The position numbers were made by a program, and so were the translations under genes. From assembly GCF_000380965.1 (NCBI RefSeq), contig NZ_KB905568.1, positions 1 to 64,000 on the forward strand: DNA of 64,000 nucleotides. The letters are read 5' to 3'. Positions 34,417 through 42,680 of the stretch are shown one piece after another (within the stretch, counting starts at the first letter, position 1; every line of letters starts with the position of its first letter). Below the pieces are notes generated by a model. It ran no database searches, had not been told where the DNA came from, and worked only from the letters and a program-made list of their open reading frames with translations. The stretch comes from Paenibacillus ginsengihumi DSM 21568 (GTDB taxonomy: Bacteria > Bacillota > Bacilli > Paenibacillales > NBRC-103111).

Positions 34417-34448
34417 CAATGCGGTAACAATTATACTGGATTATACCA

Positions 34449-34475
34449 GAAAAATCCCGGCCGCGGCCGGGATTT
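34449..34475 (-). terminator. Terminator of the MFS gene
   Basis: Perfect palindrome ATCCCGGCCGCGGCCGGGAT followed on the minus strand by TTTT; 40 bases past the MFS stop. Confidence 0.85.
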
Positions 34476-34515
34476 ACCAAGTTGCCCAATTTCCCATATT
34501 GTCCTTCCAGCCCGA

Positions 34516-35841
34516 TTACCCGCTGAGCTGACCTTTCGGCTTGATCAGGAAGAAGACGAACGCCAGCGTCAGCAGAGCCATCGAGGCTACGGAAATGAAC
34601 ACAATGCGGTGGGAAATATCCATCATCCAGCTGAACAGCGGGGGGCCGAACGCGACGCCCAGAAACCGCAGACTGTTGTATATGGATGTGATCATGCCGC
34701 GCTGATCTCTTTCCACGGAGCCGGCGATCATCGTATTGAGGCACGGCAGAAGCAGCCCGCTGCCGATGCTGCTGAGCGTCAGCAAGCCGATGAACAGATA
34801 AATGTTTTTGTCGTAAAGAAAGATGCACAGGCTGAGCGCCACCGTCATGAGCGTCAGGCCGATATTCATGAGCCAGCGCATCAGCGTGCCGTTCTTTTTG
34901 ATGTTGGCCCCTGTCGTGTAGGAAGTGACGACTTGCCCAAGCAGCGGAATGGCGAGCACAAATCCTTTCATGACGCCGTCGATGCTGTAGGGCGGCTTCT
35001 CCAAAATATCCGATAAATAGAAGAGCACGCCGAACAGCACGAACAGGGCCAGCGAGCCGGCAAAAAAGGCGGTGATGAGCCAGCTTCCTTTTTCCTTCAG
35101 AATCGCTCCGATCTGACGCATATATTCGCCGAGCTTGGGCGGCTCCTTCGTTTTTTTCGGCTCCTTCAGAAGGAATACGACAGCCAGCAGCGACAGCAGG
35201 CAAAAGACGGGAAAAGCGAAAAACGCCGCGTGCCAGACGATGAGCGCGAGCAGCGATCCAAGGATCGGACTCAGCACTTTGCCCGTTCCGTTGGCCGCTT
35301 CCGTAAGTCCAAGCGCCTTGCTTTCCGTACCGCCTTTATAGAGGTCGCCGGCCAAGGCCATGGCGATTGGCGCGGTGCCTGCCGCCCCCAGCCCTTGAAT
35401 GGCCCGTCCGACGATGAGGATCGCGTATGAGTTCCAGACAGCGCCGAGTCCGGCTACAATGCCTGCCGCCCCGTAGATGATGAGCGATGGAATTATGATC
35501 GCCTTGCGGGAAAAGCGGTCTGACAAATACCCCGAGACGGGGATGACGAGTCCGGCCGTCACGGAAAACAAGGTGATCACCAGACTGCTTTGAAATTGGC
35601 TGACGCCCAGCTTCTCGCGAATATCCGGAAGCACGGGGACAATCATGGAATTCCCGAGCACAAGCACGAGGGGAACGCTGGCAATCGCAATAAATTCCCA
35701 CAAGTGCCCTTTAGCCCCGGTCCCGGCTTCGTTTTTGGATTTTGGCCGCTTCGCTTTCGCCTGTCCGGTTGCTTCGTATTCCCGCGATATATCGCTTTCG
35801 AAGACAACGCTCAGTTTGCCTTTCGATTTCGCTTTTTCCAT
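34516..35841 (-). CDS. MFS drug:proton antiporter, DHA1-like
   Basis: 441 residues from the ATG at 35841 with GGAGGG upstream; an in-frame extension to 36003 crosses the promoter region of the divergent gene. After a 45-residue charged cytosolic N-terminus, twelve membrane helices start with LWEFIAIASVPLVLVLGNSMIV. Motif A GYLSDRFSRKAII, the helix-4 Arg in GRAIQGLGAAGTAPIAMAL and motif C-like ANGTGKVLSPILGSLL point to the DHA1 multidrug group. Specificity unknown. It is transcribed away from the TlpA-like gene, with 154 bases between the two starts. Confidence 0.85.
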   Translation of the reverse strand: MEKAKSKGKLSVVFESDISREYEATGQAKAKRPKSKNEAGTGAKGHLWEFIAIASVPLVLVLGNSMIVPVLPDIREKLGVSQFQSSLVITLFSVTAGLVIPVSGYLSDRFSRKAIIIPSLIIYGAAGIVAGLGAVWNSYAILIVGRAIQGLGAAGTAPIAMALAGDLYKGGTESKALGLTEAANGTGKVLSPILGSLLALIVWHAAFFAFPVFCLLSLLAVVFLLKEPKKTKEPPKLGEYMRQIGAILKEKGSWLITAFFAGSLALFVLFGVLFYLSDILEKPPYSIDGVMKGFVLAIPLLGQVVTSYTTGANIKKNGTLMRWLMNIGLTLMTVALSLCIFLYDKNIYLFIGLLTLSSIGSGLLLPCLNTMIAGSVERDQRGMITSIYNSLRFLGVAFGPPLFSWMMDISHRIVFISVASMALLTLAFVFFLIKPKGQLSG

Positions 35842-35995
35842 CGATAACCCTCCGGGGAACAGTTGATCTATGGATAATGTTCCCGTTCGCTTGTATCTCC
35901 ATCCCTCCGTTTTTTTCCATACGATTAAGCTTGGAGACAAATTGGGCATGCTGATGACAAGCGAGTGCAATCGACCATTGCTTAGGGGGAGCGGA

Positions 35996-36577
35996 ATGAA
36001 CAAAAAAATCGCCTACATCATGCTGATTTCGGCGGGACTCGCGTTGCTGGGGTTATATCGGCAGTCCGCGCTGGACGACTTGAGCATCACCATGGCTCAA
36101 ACCGCCGCGGCGCATCGCCCGGCCCCCGGCATTGCCGCTCCCGCATTCCGGCTGGAAGGGCTGGATGGCCGAACGTATGCGGTCGGCGGGCCGAGAGAGC
36201 GGCCGCTCATCGTCAATTTCTGGGCTTCCTGGTGCGGACCGTGCCAGGAGGAGGCGCCTGACTTGGTCCGGCTGTATGAGCGCTACAAGGACAAGCTCGA
36301 TCTGTACGCGGTCAACGTTACGCAAGGGGACAGCTTGCCGGCCGTGCAATCGTTCGTGAAGCGCAACGGGCTGCCGTTTCCGGTCCTGCTGGACAAGCGG
36401 GGCAGGGCGGCGGAATGCTACCGGATTTTGGCCGTGCCTACAAGCTTTCTGATCGGAAAAGACGGTCTGATCAAGGAGATCGTACACGTTGTCAGTCCCG
36501 AGGAGTGGGTCAAGAAGGTGAACCGATTGATCGGGGAGGAAGGCGGCGGAGGGACTGCGCAAAGCTTGAGCGAGTAG
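35996..36577 (+). CDS. TlpA/ResA-like membrane-anchored thioredoxin
   Basis: 193 residues from the ATG at 35996 with AGGGGGAGCGG upstream. Uncleaved signal-anchor at residues 5-21 (IAYIMLISAGLALLGLY), then the AhpC/TSA-thioredoxin fold: AFRLEGLDGRTYAV, the redox centre NFWASWCGPCQEEAPDL (WCGPC) and cis-Pro in ILAVPTSFLIGKDG. It would face outward and reduce disulfides, as ResA does for apocytochromes or in sporulation. No ccs genes are adjacent, so the partner is not known. Confidence 0.9.
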   Translation: MNKKIAYIMLISAGLALLGLYRQSALDDLSITMAQTAAAHRPAPGIAAPAFRLEGLDGRTYAVGGPRERPLIVNFWASWCGPCQEEAPDLVRLYERYKDKLDLYAVNVTQGDSLPAVQSFVKRNGLPFPVLLDKRGRAAECYRILAVPTSFLIGKDGLIKEIVHVVSPEEWVKKVNRLIGEEGGGGTAQSLSE

Positions 36578-36644
36578 AGGAACTGGTTGCGTCACTGGTT
36601 TGGGCAGGTGGAGTGGTGATTCTGCTCAAGCTTTAAGAGAAGTT

Positions 36645-36682
36645 AAACAAGCTGCCCCCGATCCAGGGACAGCTTGCTTGAA
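36645..36682. terminator. Hairpin between tlpA-like gene and cimA
   Basis: CAAGCTG-CCCC / AGGG-CAGCTTG; on the minus strand followed by TTTAACTT. It can end cimA and, less well, the plus-strand gene. Confidence 0.65.
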
Positions 36683-36709
36683 ATGGATTTCCGATCAATG
36701 ATTGACTAC

Positions 36710-38329
36710 TCAATGATTGACTACTCCAAGCCGCTCGCGCGGCGCTTCCTTCGCCTCTTGGCTGCTGGATTCGCCGATCAGCGCGTAGCGCATGGAATCG
36801 ATAAGCGCTTCCCAGCTCGCTTCGATCACGTTGGTCGATACGCCGACCGTGCTCCACGTATTGTTGAAGTCGGTGGACTCGATCAGGACGCGCACCTTGC
36901 CGGCTGTCGCGCCTTTTTCGTCCATGACGCGCACTTTGTAATCGGACAGATGCATCTGGTCGATTTTCGGGTAATGCTTGATGAGACATTTGCGCAGCGC
37001 GTTGTCGAGCGCGTTGACAGGTCCGTTGCCTTCCGCCGCGTTGTATACCGTCTCGCCGTGAATCCGCAGCTTGACGATCGCTTCCGAGACAACCGGCTGA
37101 TTCTCGCTCTTGTTGACCAAAATTTTGAACGATTCGACGGTGAACACTTCCTCGAGCTTGCCGTATGCGCTGCGCATCAGCAGCTCCAGCGAGGCGTCCG
37201 CTCCTTCGAACTGGTAGCCCTGGTGCTCCATCTGCTTGATCTGCTCGATAAGCTGCTTCGTCTGCTCGTTGCTTGCGTCGAAGTTCAGTCCAAGCTCCTG
37301 CGCCTTGAACACCAGGTTGCTCTGGCCTGCCAGCTCGGAGACGAGCACGCGCTGCTTGTTGCCGACCAGCTCTGGCTTGATATGCTCGTACGTGCTGGGA
37401 TGCCGCAAAATCGCGGAGACGTGAATGCCGCCCTTGTGAGCGAATGCGGCCGCTCCGACATACGGCTGGTTGACCGGCATATGCATGTTGGCAATCTCGC
37501 TGACGTAACGCGCGACCGCCGTTAGCGAAGCGAGCTGCTCCTCGCTGATCACATTATAATGAAGCTTAAGCTGCAAATTCGGGATAATCGAGCTGAGGTT
37601 CGCATTGCCGCACCGTTCGCCGAACCCGTTGATCGTTCCCTGCACCTGCTCGGCTCCGGCCATGACGGCCGCCAGGCTGTTGGCAACCCCGAGCTCGCAG
37701 TCGTTATGGGCATGAATGCCGATCGGCGTCTTCACATGCTGCTTCACGACGCGGACGATTTCCGTCACCTCGTGCGGCAGCGAGCCTCCGTTCGTATCGC
37801 ACAGAACGATCCAGTCTGCGCCGGCCTCTTCCGCTTTCTTGATCGTCGCCAGCGCATATTCGGGGTTGTTCTTGTAGCCGTCGAAGAAATGCTCTCCGTC
37901 ATAAATGACTTCAAGTCCGTGGCTTTTCAAAAATTTGACGGAATCGTAGATCATGGCCAGGTTCTCTTCCAGCGTCGTCTGAATAGCCTTGTGCACATGG
38001 AAATCCCACGATTTGCCGAAGATGGTGGCAACGGAGACGCCGACCTCCAAAATCCGGTTCAGATTCAGGTCGTTTTCGGGCAGCGTATCTTTGCGCCGCG
38101 TGCTCCCGAAAGCGGTAATTTTGGCATGCCTGAGCTTCAGCTCCTTCACCCGGTGGAAAAACTCGATGTCCTTCTGGTTGCTGCCCGGCCAGCCGCCTTC
38201 AATATAGGAGACGCCCAGCGCATCGAGCTTCTGGGCGATTTTTAATTTGTCTTCAACGGATAGGCTGATGCCCTCGCCTTGAGTTCCGTCGCGAAGCGTG
38301 GTGTCGAAGATTTTTACCGTGTTGGCCAT
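36710..38329 (-). CDS. cimA: (R)-citramalate synthase
   Basis: 539 residues from an ATG at 38329 with AGGAGGAC upstream. The TIM barrel opens [20 protein letters not shown], with metal/substrate residues in [19 protein letters not shown] and the HMGL signature [15 protein letters not shown]; the C-terminal 150 residues form the LeuA allosteric dimer domain. The length and the TQGEGIS variant (rather than EQSPG) distinguish CimA from 2-isopropylmalate synthase. It condenses acetyl-CoA and pyruvate to citramalate, giving a threonine-independent route to isoleucine. A 15-base direct duplication (ATTGACTACTCA repeated) straddles the stop codon. Confidence 0.93.
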   Translation of the reverse strand: MANTVKIFDTTLRDGTQGEGISLSVEDKLKIAQKLDALGVSYIEGGWPGSNQKDIEFFHRVKELKLRHAKITAFGSTRRKDTLPENDLNLNRILEVGVSVATIFGKSWDFHVHKAIQTTLEENLAMIYDSVKFLKSHGLEVIYDGEHFFDGYKNNPEYALATIKKAEEAGADWIVLCDTNGGSLPHEVTEIVRVVKQHVKTPIGIHAHNDCELGVANSLAAVMAGAEQVQGTINGFGERCGNANLSSIIPNLQLKLHYNVISEEQLASLTAVARYVSEIANMHMPVNQPYVGAAAFAHKGGIHVSAILRHPSTYEHIKPELVGNKQRVLVSELAGQSNLVFKAQELGLNFDASNEQTKQLIEQIKQMEHQGYQFEGADASLELLMRSAYGKLEEVFTVESFKILVNKSENQPVVSEAIVKLRIHGETVYNAAEGNGPVNALDNALRKCLIKHYPKIDQMHLSDYKVRVMDEKGATAGKVRVLIESTDFNNTWSTVGVSTNVIEASWEALIDSMRYALIGESSSQEAKEAPRERLGVVNH

Positions 38330-38532
38330 GACCGTCCTCCTGATTCTACAATAAAGCTGATCTCCAAAGGATAATGTATACTATTATATCACATTCCTCC
38401 CCGCTGGACAGCACTGTTTCTATTCTTCCCCGCCGGATTCTTCCCTGCCGGACAGCGCCGTTTCTTGACCAAGCGCCAGATGGAGCGGTATGCTTGTCGT
38501 ACGGATCATCCTATCGTACGGAGGCGAATGCC

Positions 38533-39876
38533 ATGGAACGGTTCCCGGATGAAGACAAAGACAGCGTCCGGCGCGCGTATCCCGTAAGCGGCAGAGTCAT
38601 CCTGCATATCGATATGAACGCTTTTTATTGTTCGGTGCACGAGGCGGTAGAGCCGGACAAATACCGCGGCAAGCCGATCGCCGTCGCCGGGAGCGTGGAG
38701 CTGCGGCGGGGGATCGTCGTGACATGCTCGTACGCGGCCAGAAAATTCGGCGTCAAAACGGGCATGACCGTGCGCGAGGCCAAGCGTTTGTGCCCCGAGC
38801 TGCTGCTGATTGCGCCGGATTTCGATCTGTACCGGCAGTTTTCCAGACGGTTCATGAAGCTCGCTTACGAATATTCCCCCTTGGTCGAAGCGGTATCGAT
38901 CGACGAATGCTATGTCGACATCACCGGCTCCAAGGCGTTCGGAACGCCGCTCGACATTGCCCGGACGATCCAGTCGCGCATCCGCAGCGAGCTGCATTTG
39001 CCCTGCTCGATCGGCGTCGCCCCGAACAAGCTGCTGGCCAAGATGGCGTCGGACATGAAGAAGCCGAACGGCCTGTTCGTGCTGCGCAAGCGCGACGTGC
39101 CGGCCGTCCTGTGGCCTCGTCCGTGCGCGGAGCTGTTTGGCATCGGGCGCAAAACGGCCGAGAAGCTGAAGCGGCTGAACATTCACACGCTCGGCGCTTT
39201 GGCCCGGGCTGACGAGGGGTTGCTCACGGAGCAGTTCGGCGTCATGGGCAAGGCGCTGATCCGCGCGGCGCGGGGAGAGGACGATTCGCCGGTCAACCCC
39301 GAGCAGGAGCAGAGCAAGTCGATCGGGCATACGACGACGCTGCCCAAGGATGTTGTCGAACGGAGCGAGGCCCACCGCGTATTTCTCAATTTGGCCGATC
39401 AGGTCGGGCGGCGGCTGCGCAGGCAAGGGCTGATGGCTCAAACGGTGCAGATTACGATCCGCGACACGGAGATGAAGACCATTACGCGGGCGATGAAGCT
39501 GCAGGCTCCATCGGAGGATTCGCTGGAATTTCACCGCGCCGCCTGCAGGCTGTACGATCGGCATTGGCCCGAGGGCAAGCCGGCGCGGCTGCTCGGCGTT
39601 ACGCTTCAGGGGCTGTCGCCGCGAACGGAGACGGCCGTGCAGCTCGACCTGTTCGATTATGAAAAAAGCGCGGTCAAGGAGAAGCTGACCCGGACGATGG
39701 ACGAGCTTCGGGACCGCTTCGGAGAGTCGGCTTTGCTGACCGCAGGCATGCTGGGAGACGATCCCTCGGCCTTGATCCGCAACAAAAAAATCAGAGGCAC
39801 TTCTCTCCAAATGGATCATTTGAAGGAACGGAGGCTGTATGAGGATGACGAGCCGGGAAGCCGGAAATATGAATGA
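38533..39876 (+). CDS. dinB: DNA polymerase IV (Y-family)
   Basis: 447 residues from the ATG at 38533 with GGAGGCG upstream; an in-frame ATG at 38374 has none. Palm motifs VILHIDMNAFYCSVHEAVEP and VSIDECYVDITGSKAFG carry the catalytic acids; the thumb has LPCSIGVAPNKLLAKMASD and the little finger follows from about residue 265. The clamp-binding peptide VQLDLFDY lies near residue 395. A TTGACC (38465-38470) with TATGCT 18 bases on may be the promoter; a CGTACG pair flanks 38498-38520. No recognisable LexA box (GAAC-N4-GTTC) is present. It performs translesion synthesis. Confidence 0.93.
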   Translation: MERFPDEDKDSVRRAYPVSGRVILHIDMNAFYCSVHEAVEPDKYRGKPIAVAGSVELRRGIVVTCSYAARKFGVKTGMTVREAKRLCPELLLIAPDFDLYRQFSRRFMKLAYEYSPLVEAVSIDECYVDITGSKAFGTPLDIARTIQSRIRSELHLPCSIGVAPNKLLAKMASDMKKPNGLFVLRKRDVPAVLWPRPCAELFGIGRKTAEKLKRLNIHTLGALARADEGLLTEQFGVMGKALIRAARGEDDSPVNPEQEQSKSIGHTTTLPKDVVERSEAHRVFLNLADQVGRRLRRQGLMAQTVQITIRDTEMKTITRAMKLQAPSEDSLEFHRAACRLYDRHWPEGKPARLLGVTLQGLSPRTETAVQLDLFDYEKSAVKEKLTRTMDELRDRFGESALLTAGMLGDDPSALIRNKKIRGTSLQMDHLKERRLYEDDEPGSRKYE

Positions 39877-40393
39877 AGCGGCACAGCGCCAGGTGACGGT
39901 CGTCGGCTTTGCCGGCTTCTCGAACAGCGGGAAGACGACGCTGATCGCCAGGCTGGTGCCCCGCTTGAAGGAGCGAGGATTGCGCCCTGCGGTCATCAAG
40001 CACGACGGCCACGACCATTACCGCGAAGCAGAGGGCTCCGATTCCGAGACGTTCATCCGTTCGGGGGCCGATGCGGTCGTCGTCATGTCCCGGGCCGCTG
40101 TCAGGAAGTTCAGACGGAGCAGAGCGACGCTGGAAGAGGTGATCGCCGGGCTGGAGGGCGAATGCGATCTTGTCCTGATCGAAGGCTTCAAGCGCGGCAG
40201 CCACCCGATGGTCGCCGTATTCCGCAGCCGGGAGCAGGCGGCCGTGCTTCGCGAATTGGCCTCGCCGCCGATCGCCTGGGTTACGACTTGCGCAAGCGAT
40301 GCGGAGGAAGCGCCCGCATGCCCCGTCTTTCATCCTGACGAGATCGGGGAGATCGCCGCATTTATCGTCAGGCACATGGAAGCTTCAGGTTAG
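39839..40393 (+). CDS. mobB: Molybdopterin-guanine dinucleotide biosynthesis adaptor MobB
   Basis: 184 residues from the ATG at 39839, which lies inside the end of dinB (38-base overlap) and has GGAGG eight bases upstream; ATG 39869 is an alternative. Walker A GFAGFSNSGKTTLIARL, then VIKHDGHDHYREAEGSDSE (the MobB-specific KHDxHxx..D..GSDS region) and LVLIEGFKRGSHPMV. MobB is a GTP-binding protein that supports attachment of GMP to molybdopterin. It is the only molybdenum cofactor gene in the window, and coupling to dinB looks accidental. Confidence 0.92.
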   Translation: MRMTSREAGNMNEAAQRQVTVVGFAGFSNSGKTTLIARLVPRLKERGLRPAVIKHDGHDHYREAEGSDSETFIRSGADAVVVMSRAAVRKFRRSRATLEEVIAGLEGECDLVLIEGFKRGSHPMVAVFRSREQAAVLRELASPPIAWVTTCASDAEEAPACPVFHPDEIGEIAAFIVRHMEASG

Positions 40394-40412
40394 CTTTTGG
40401 CTACATTTCTAT

Positions 40413-40716
<304 letters not shown>

Positions 40717-40745
40717 TTCGGCTATATCTTCAGTTTCCCGAAAGT

Positions 40746-40780
40746 CTGCTTCCGGAGGATGGAAGCAGGCTTTTTTCGTA
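40746..40780 (+). terminator. Terminator after ferredoxin gene
   Basis: Stem AGTCTGCTTCC / GGAAGCAGGCT with T6. Confidence 0.88.
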
Positions 40781-40877
40781 AATTTGCGGCTTCTTCCTGG
40801 TCTAGTTATGGTAATATAGAAAATACATACAATTTCGGGCTGATTTTATAAGCGAGCGTGTCAGGGGGCCTAATTTT

Positions 40878-42680
40878 GTGAGCGAGGGGATGAAAAAAGC
40901 TGCCATCATCGCCCTGGGAAATGCGATTATTGTACTATTATGCGTGATGCTGCTGCTGACCGGAGCGCTAAAGGTGCTGTCAGGCGGCATGTACGACTTT
41001 CAGCTTCGTCAGTCGATGTCGCATGCGCCGCACGGAGATATCATCGTAGTTGGCATCGATACGCTGTCGCTGAAGGAAATGGGGCCTTATCCCTGGGACC
41101 GCAAACTGTACGCGGAGTTGATTCGACAGTTGGAGAGCGCGGGGGCGAAGGTCATCGCTTTTGATATCGAATTTTACACGGACGGAGCAAACCCGGAGAG
41201 CGACCGGGCGCTGGCGGATGAATTGGCCAAGCATGACAATATTATTTTTCCATCCCATGCCGTGCTGGAGAACGATTTTGTCCGTTCCACCAAAGTGAAG
41301 GCAGGAGAAATGCTGACCGCCGCAGGTGTCGAGCAGCCGATTCCGATGTTCAGAGAGCATGTACATAAAGCCCATATCAACGCGGCTATTGACGCCGACG
41401 GCGCGATGCGTTCGAACTGGCTGTTCATCCGGACGCCGGAAGGCGCATTTCCGACCTTGGCGCTGGCGGCTGCACAGCTGGCGGGCGTTCCGGTCGACCG
41501 TTACCTGGACCCGCCTCTTATGGACGGCAGGCCCAAAGGCGAATTGCTGATAGGCTGGGATGCGACGGAGCGCGATTTTGAGACAGTGCCCTTCGTTCAT
41601 GTTCTGGACGGGCAGATTCCTGCCGAAGCGTTCAAGGATCGCATCGTACTGGTCGGCTATACCGCTCCCGGCGACGATCAGGGCGTCACTCCGGTCGAGC
41701 GAAATATGCATCTCGTATACGCTCATGCGAACATTTTGGATCAAATCTTGAAGGGGCGTATGATTACGGTGCCGCCCAAGGCGCTGCCGCTTCTTTTGAC
41801 GGCGCTTTTCATGGCCCTTGCGGGGTGGCTGACCTGGAGATTGAAGGCGATCGCCGGGATTGTCAGCGTGTTTGCCCTGCTTGCCGTGCTGCTCGCAGGC
41901 CAGTTCGCGGTGTTCCGCTATGCTTCCCAGTATTGGGACTTAACAGAAGCGGCTATAAGCGGTTTGCTGGCATATACCGGCAACATGGCAATAAAAACGT
42001 ATTTTGAAACGAAGCAAAAAAATTACATAACCCGCCAGTTCGGCCGCTACCTGTCCCCCGATCTTGTCAGGGAAATCGCCCGCAGCGGGCAGGAGATTCG
42101 GCTTGGCGGCGTCAGCAAGGAGCTGACGATTTTGTTCCTCGACGTGCGCGGCTTCACTTCGCTGTCAGAGAAGCTGAAACCGGAGGAGGTCGTCGACCTG
42201 CTCAACCTGATGTTCAATCTCGTGACGGAGAGAGCGCTGGACAACCGCGGGACGATCGACAAGTTTATCGGCGACGCGGCGATGATCCTGTTCAATGCTC
42301 CGTTGGATGTGGAGGATCACCCGCAGCTTGCCGTGAAGACGGCCTACGAAATTATGAGGGGCATGGAACGGGTGCGAAGCGAAGTGCAGGACAAATACGG
42401 GGTATCGATCAGCTGCGGTATCGGCGTTCATACGGGAGAGGCGGTCGTCGGCAATATCGGCTCTTATCTAAGGGTGGATTATACGGCGATCGGCGACAGC
42501 GTCAACACGGCCGCGAGAATCGAATCCAATACAGAATCGGGGCAAATATTGGTGTCGGAGGCGACTTACGAAAGGACAAAGCATGCGTTCGATTACGAGT
42601 TTGTGGGCGAGAAGCTGATGAAGGGCAAAAGCTGGCCGGTGAAGCTGTATGAGGTAAAAGGAACAAAGGGGGCATCATGA
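40878..42680 (+). CDS. CHASE2-domain class III adenylate cyclase
   Basis: 600 residues from a GTG at 40878 with AGGGGGCC upstream. A membrane helix at about residues 10-35 precedes an extracytoplasmic CHASE2 domain (about 40-290: GDIIVVGIDTLSLKEMGPYPWDR, GAKVIAFDIEFY, DRIVLVGYTAPGD). Three helices follow (about 295-375), then a cytosolic class III catalytic domain (about 385-595). Metal Asp residues are in ILFLDVRGFTSL and the second strand; the Lys in TIDKFIGDA and Asp-Thr in VDYTAIGDSVNTAARIE are the residues that select ATP over GTP, so cAMP is the expected product. It is the first of three co-oriented genes; its stop overlaps the next start (ATGA). Confidence 0.92.
   Translation: MSEGMKKAAIIALGNAIIVLLCVMLLLTGALKVLSGGMYDFQLRQSMSHAPHGDIIVVGIDTLSLKEMGPYPWDRKLYAELIRQLESAGAKVIAFDIEFYTDGANPESDRALADELAKHDNIIFPSHAVLENDFVRSTKVKAGEMLTAAGVEQPIPMFREHVHKAHINAAIDADGAMRSNWLFIRTPEGAFPTLALAAAQLAGVPVDRYLDPPLMDGRPKGELLIGWDATERDFETVPFVHVLDGQIPAEAFKDRIVLVGYTAPGDDQGVTPVERNMHLVYAHANILDQILKGRMITVPPKALPLLLTALFMALAGWLTWRLKAIAGIVSVFALLAVLLAGQFAVFRYASQYWDLTEAAISGLLAYTGNMAIKTYFETKQKNYITRQFGRYLSPDLVREIARSGQEIRLGGVSKELTILFLDVRGFTSLSEKLKPEEVVDLLNLMFNLVTERALDNRGTIDKFIGDAAMILFNAPLDVEDHPQLAVKTAYEIMRGMERVRSEVQDKYGVSISCGIGVHTGEAVVGNIGSYLRVDYTAIGDSVNTAARIESNTESGQILVSEATYERTKHAFDYEFVGEKLMKGKSWPVKLYEVKGTKGAS

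Noticed and set aside
38374-38532. LexA/SOS box or N-terminal extension before dinB
   Set aside because: No GAAC-N4-GTTC element is found, and the in-frame upstream ATG lacks a ribosome binding site while ATG 38533 has a good one.
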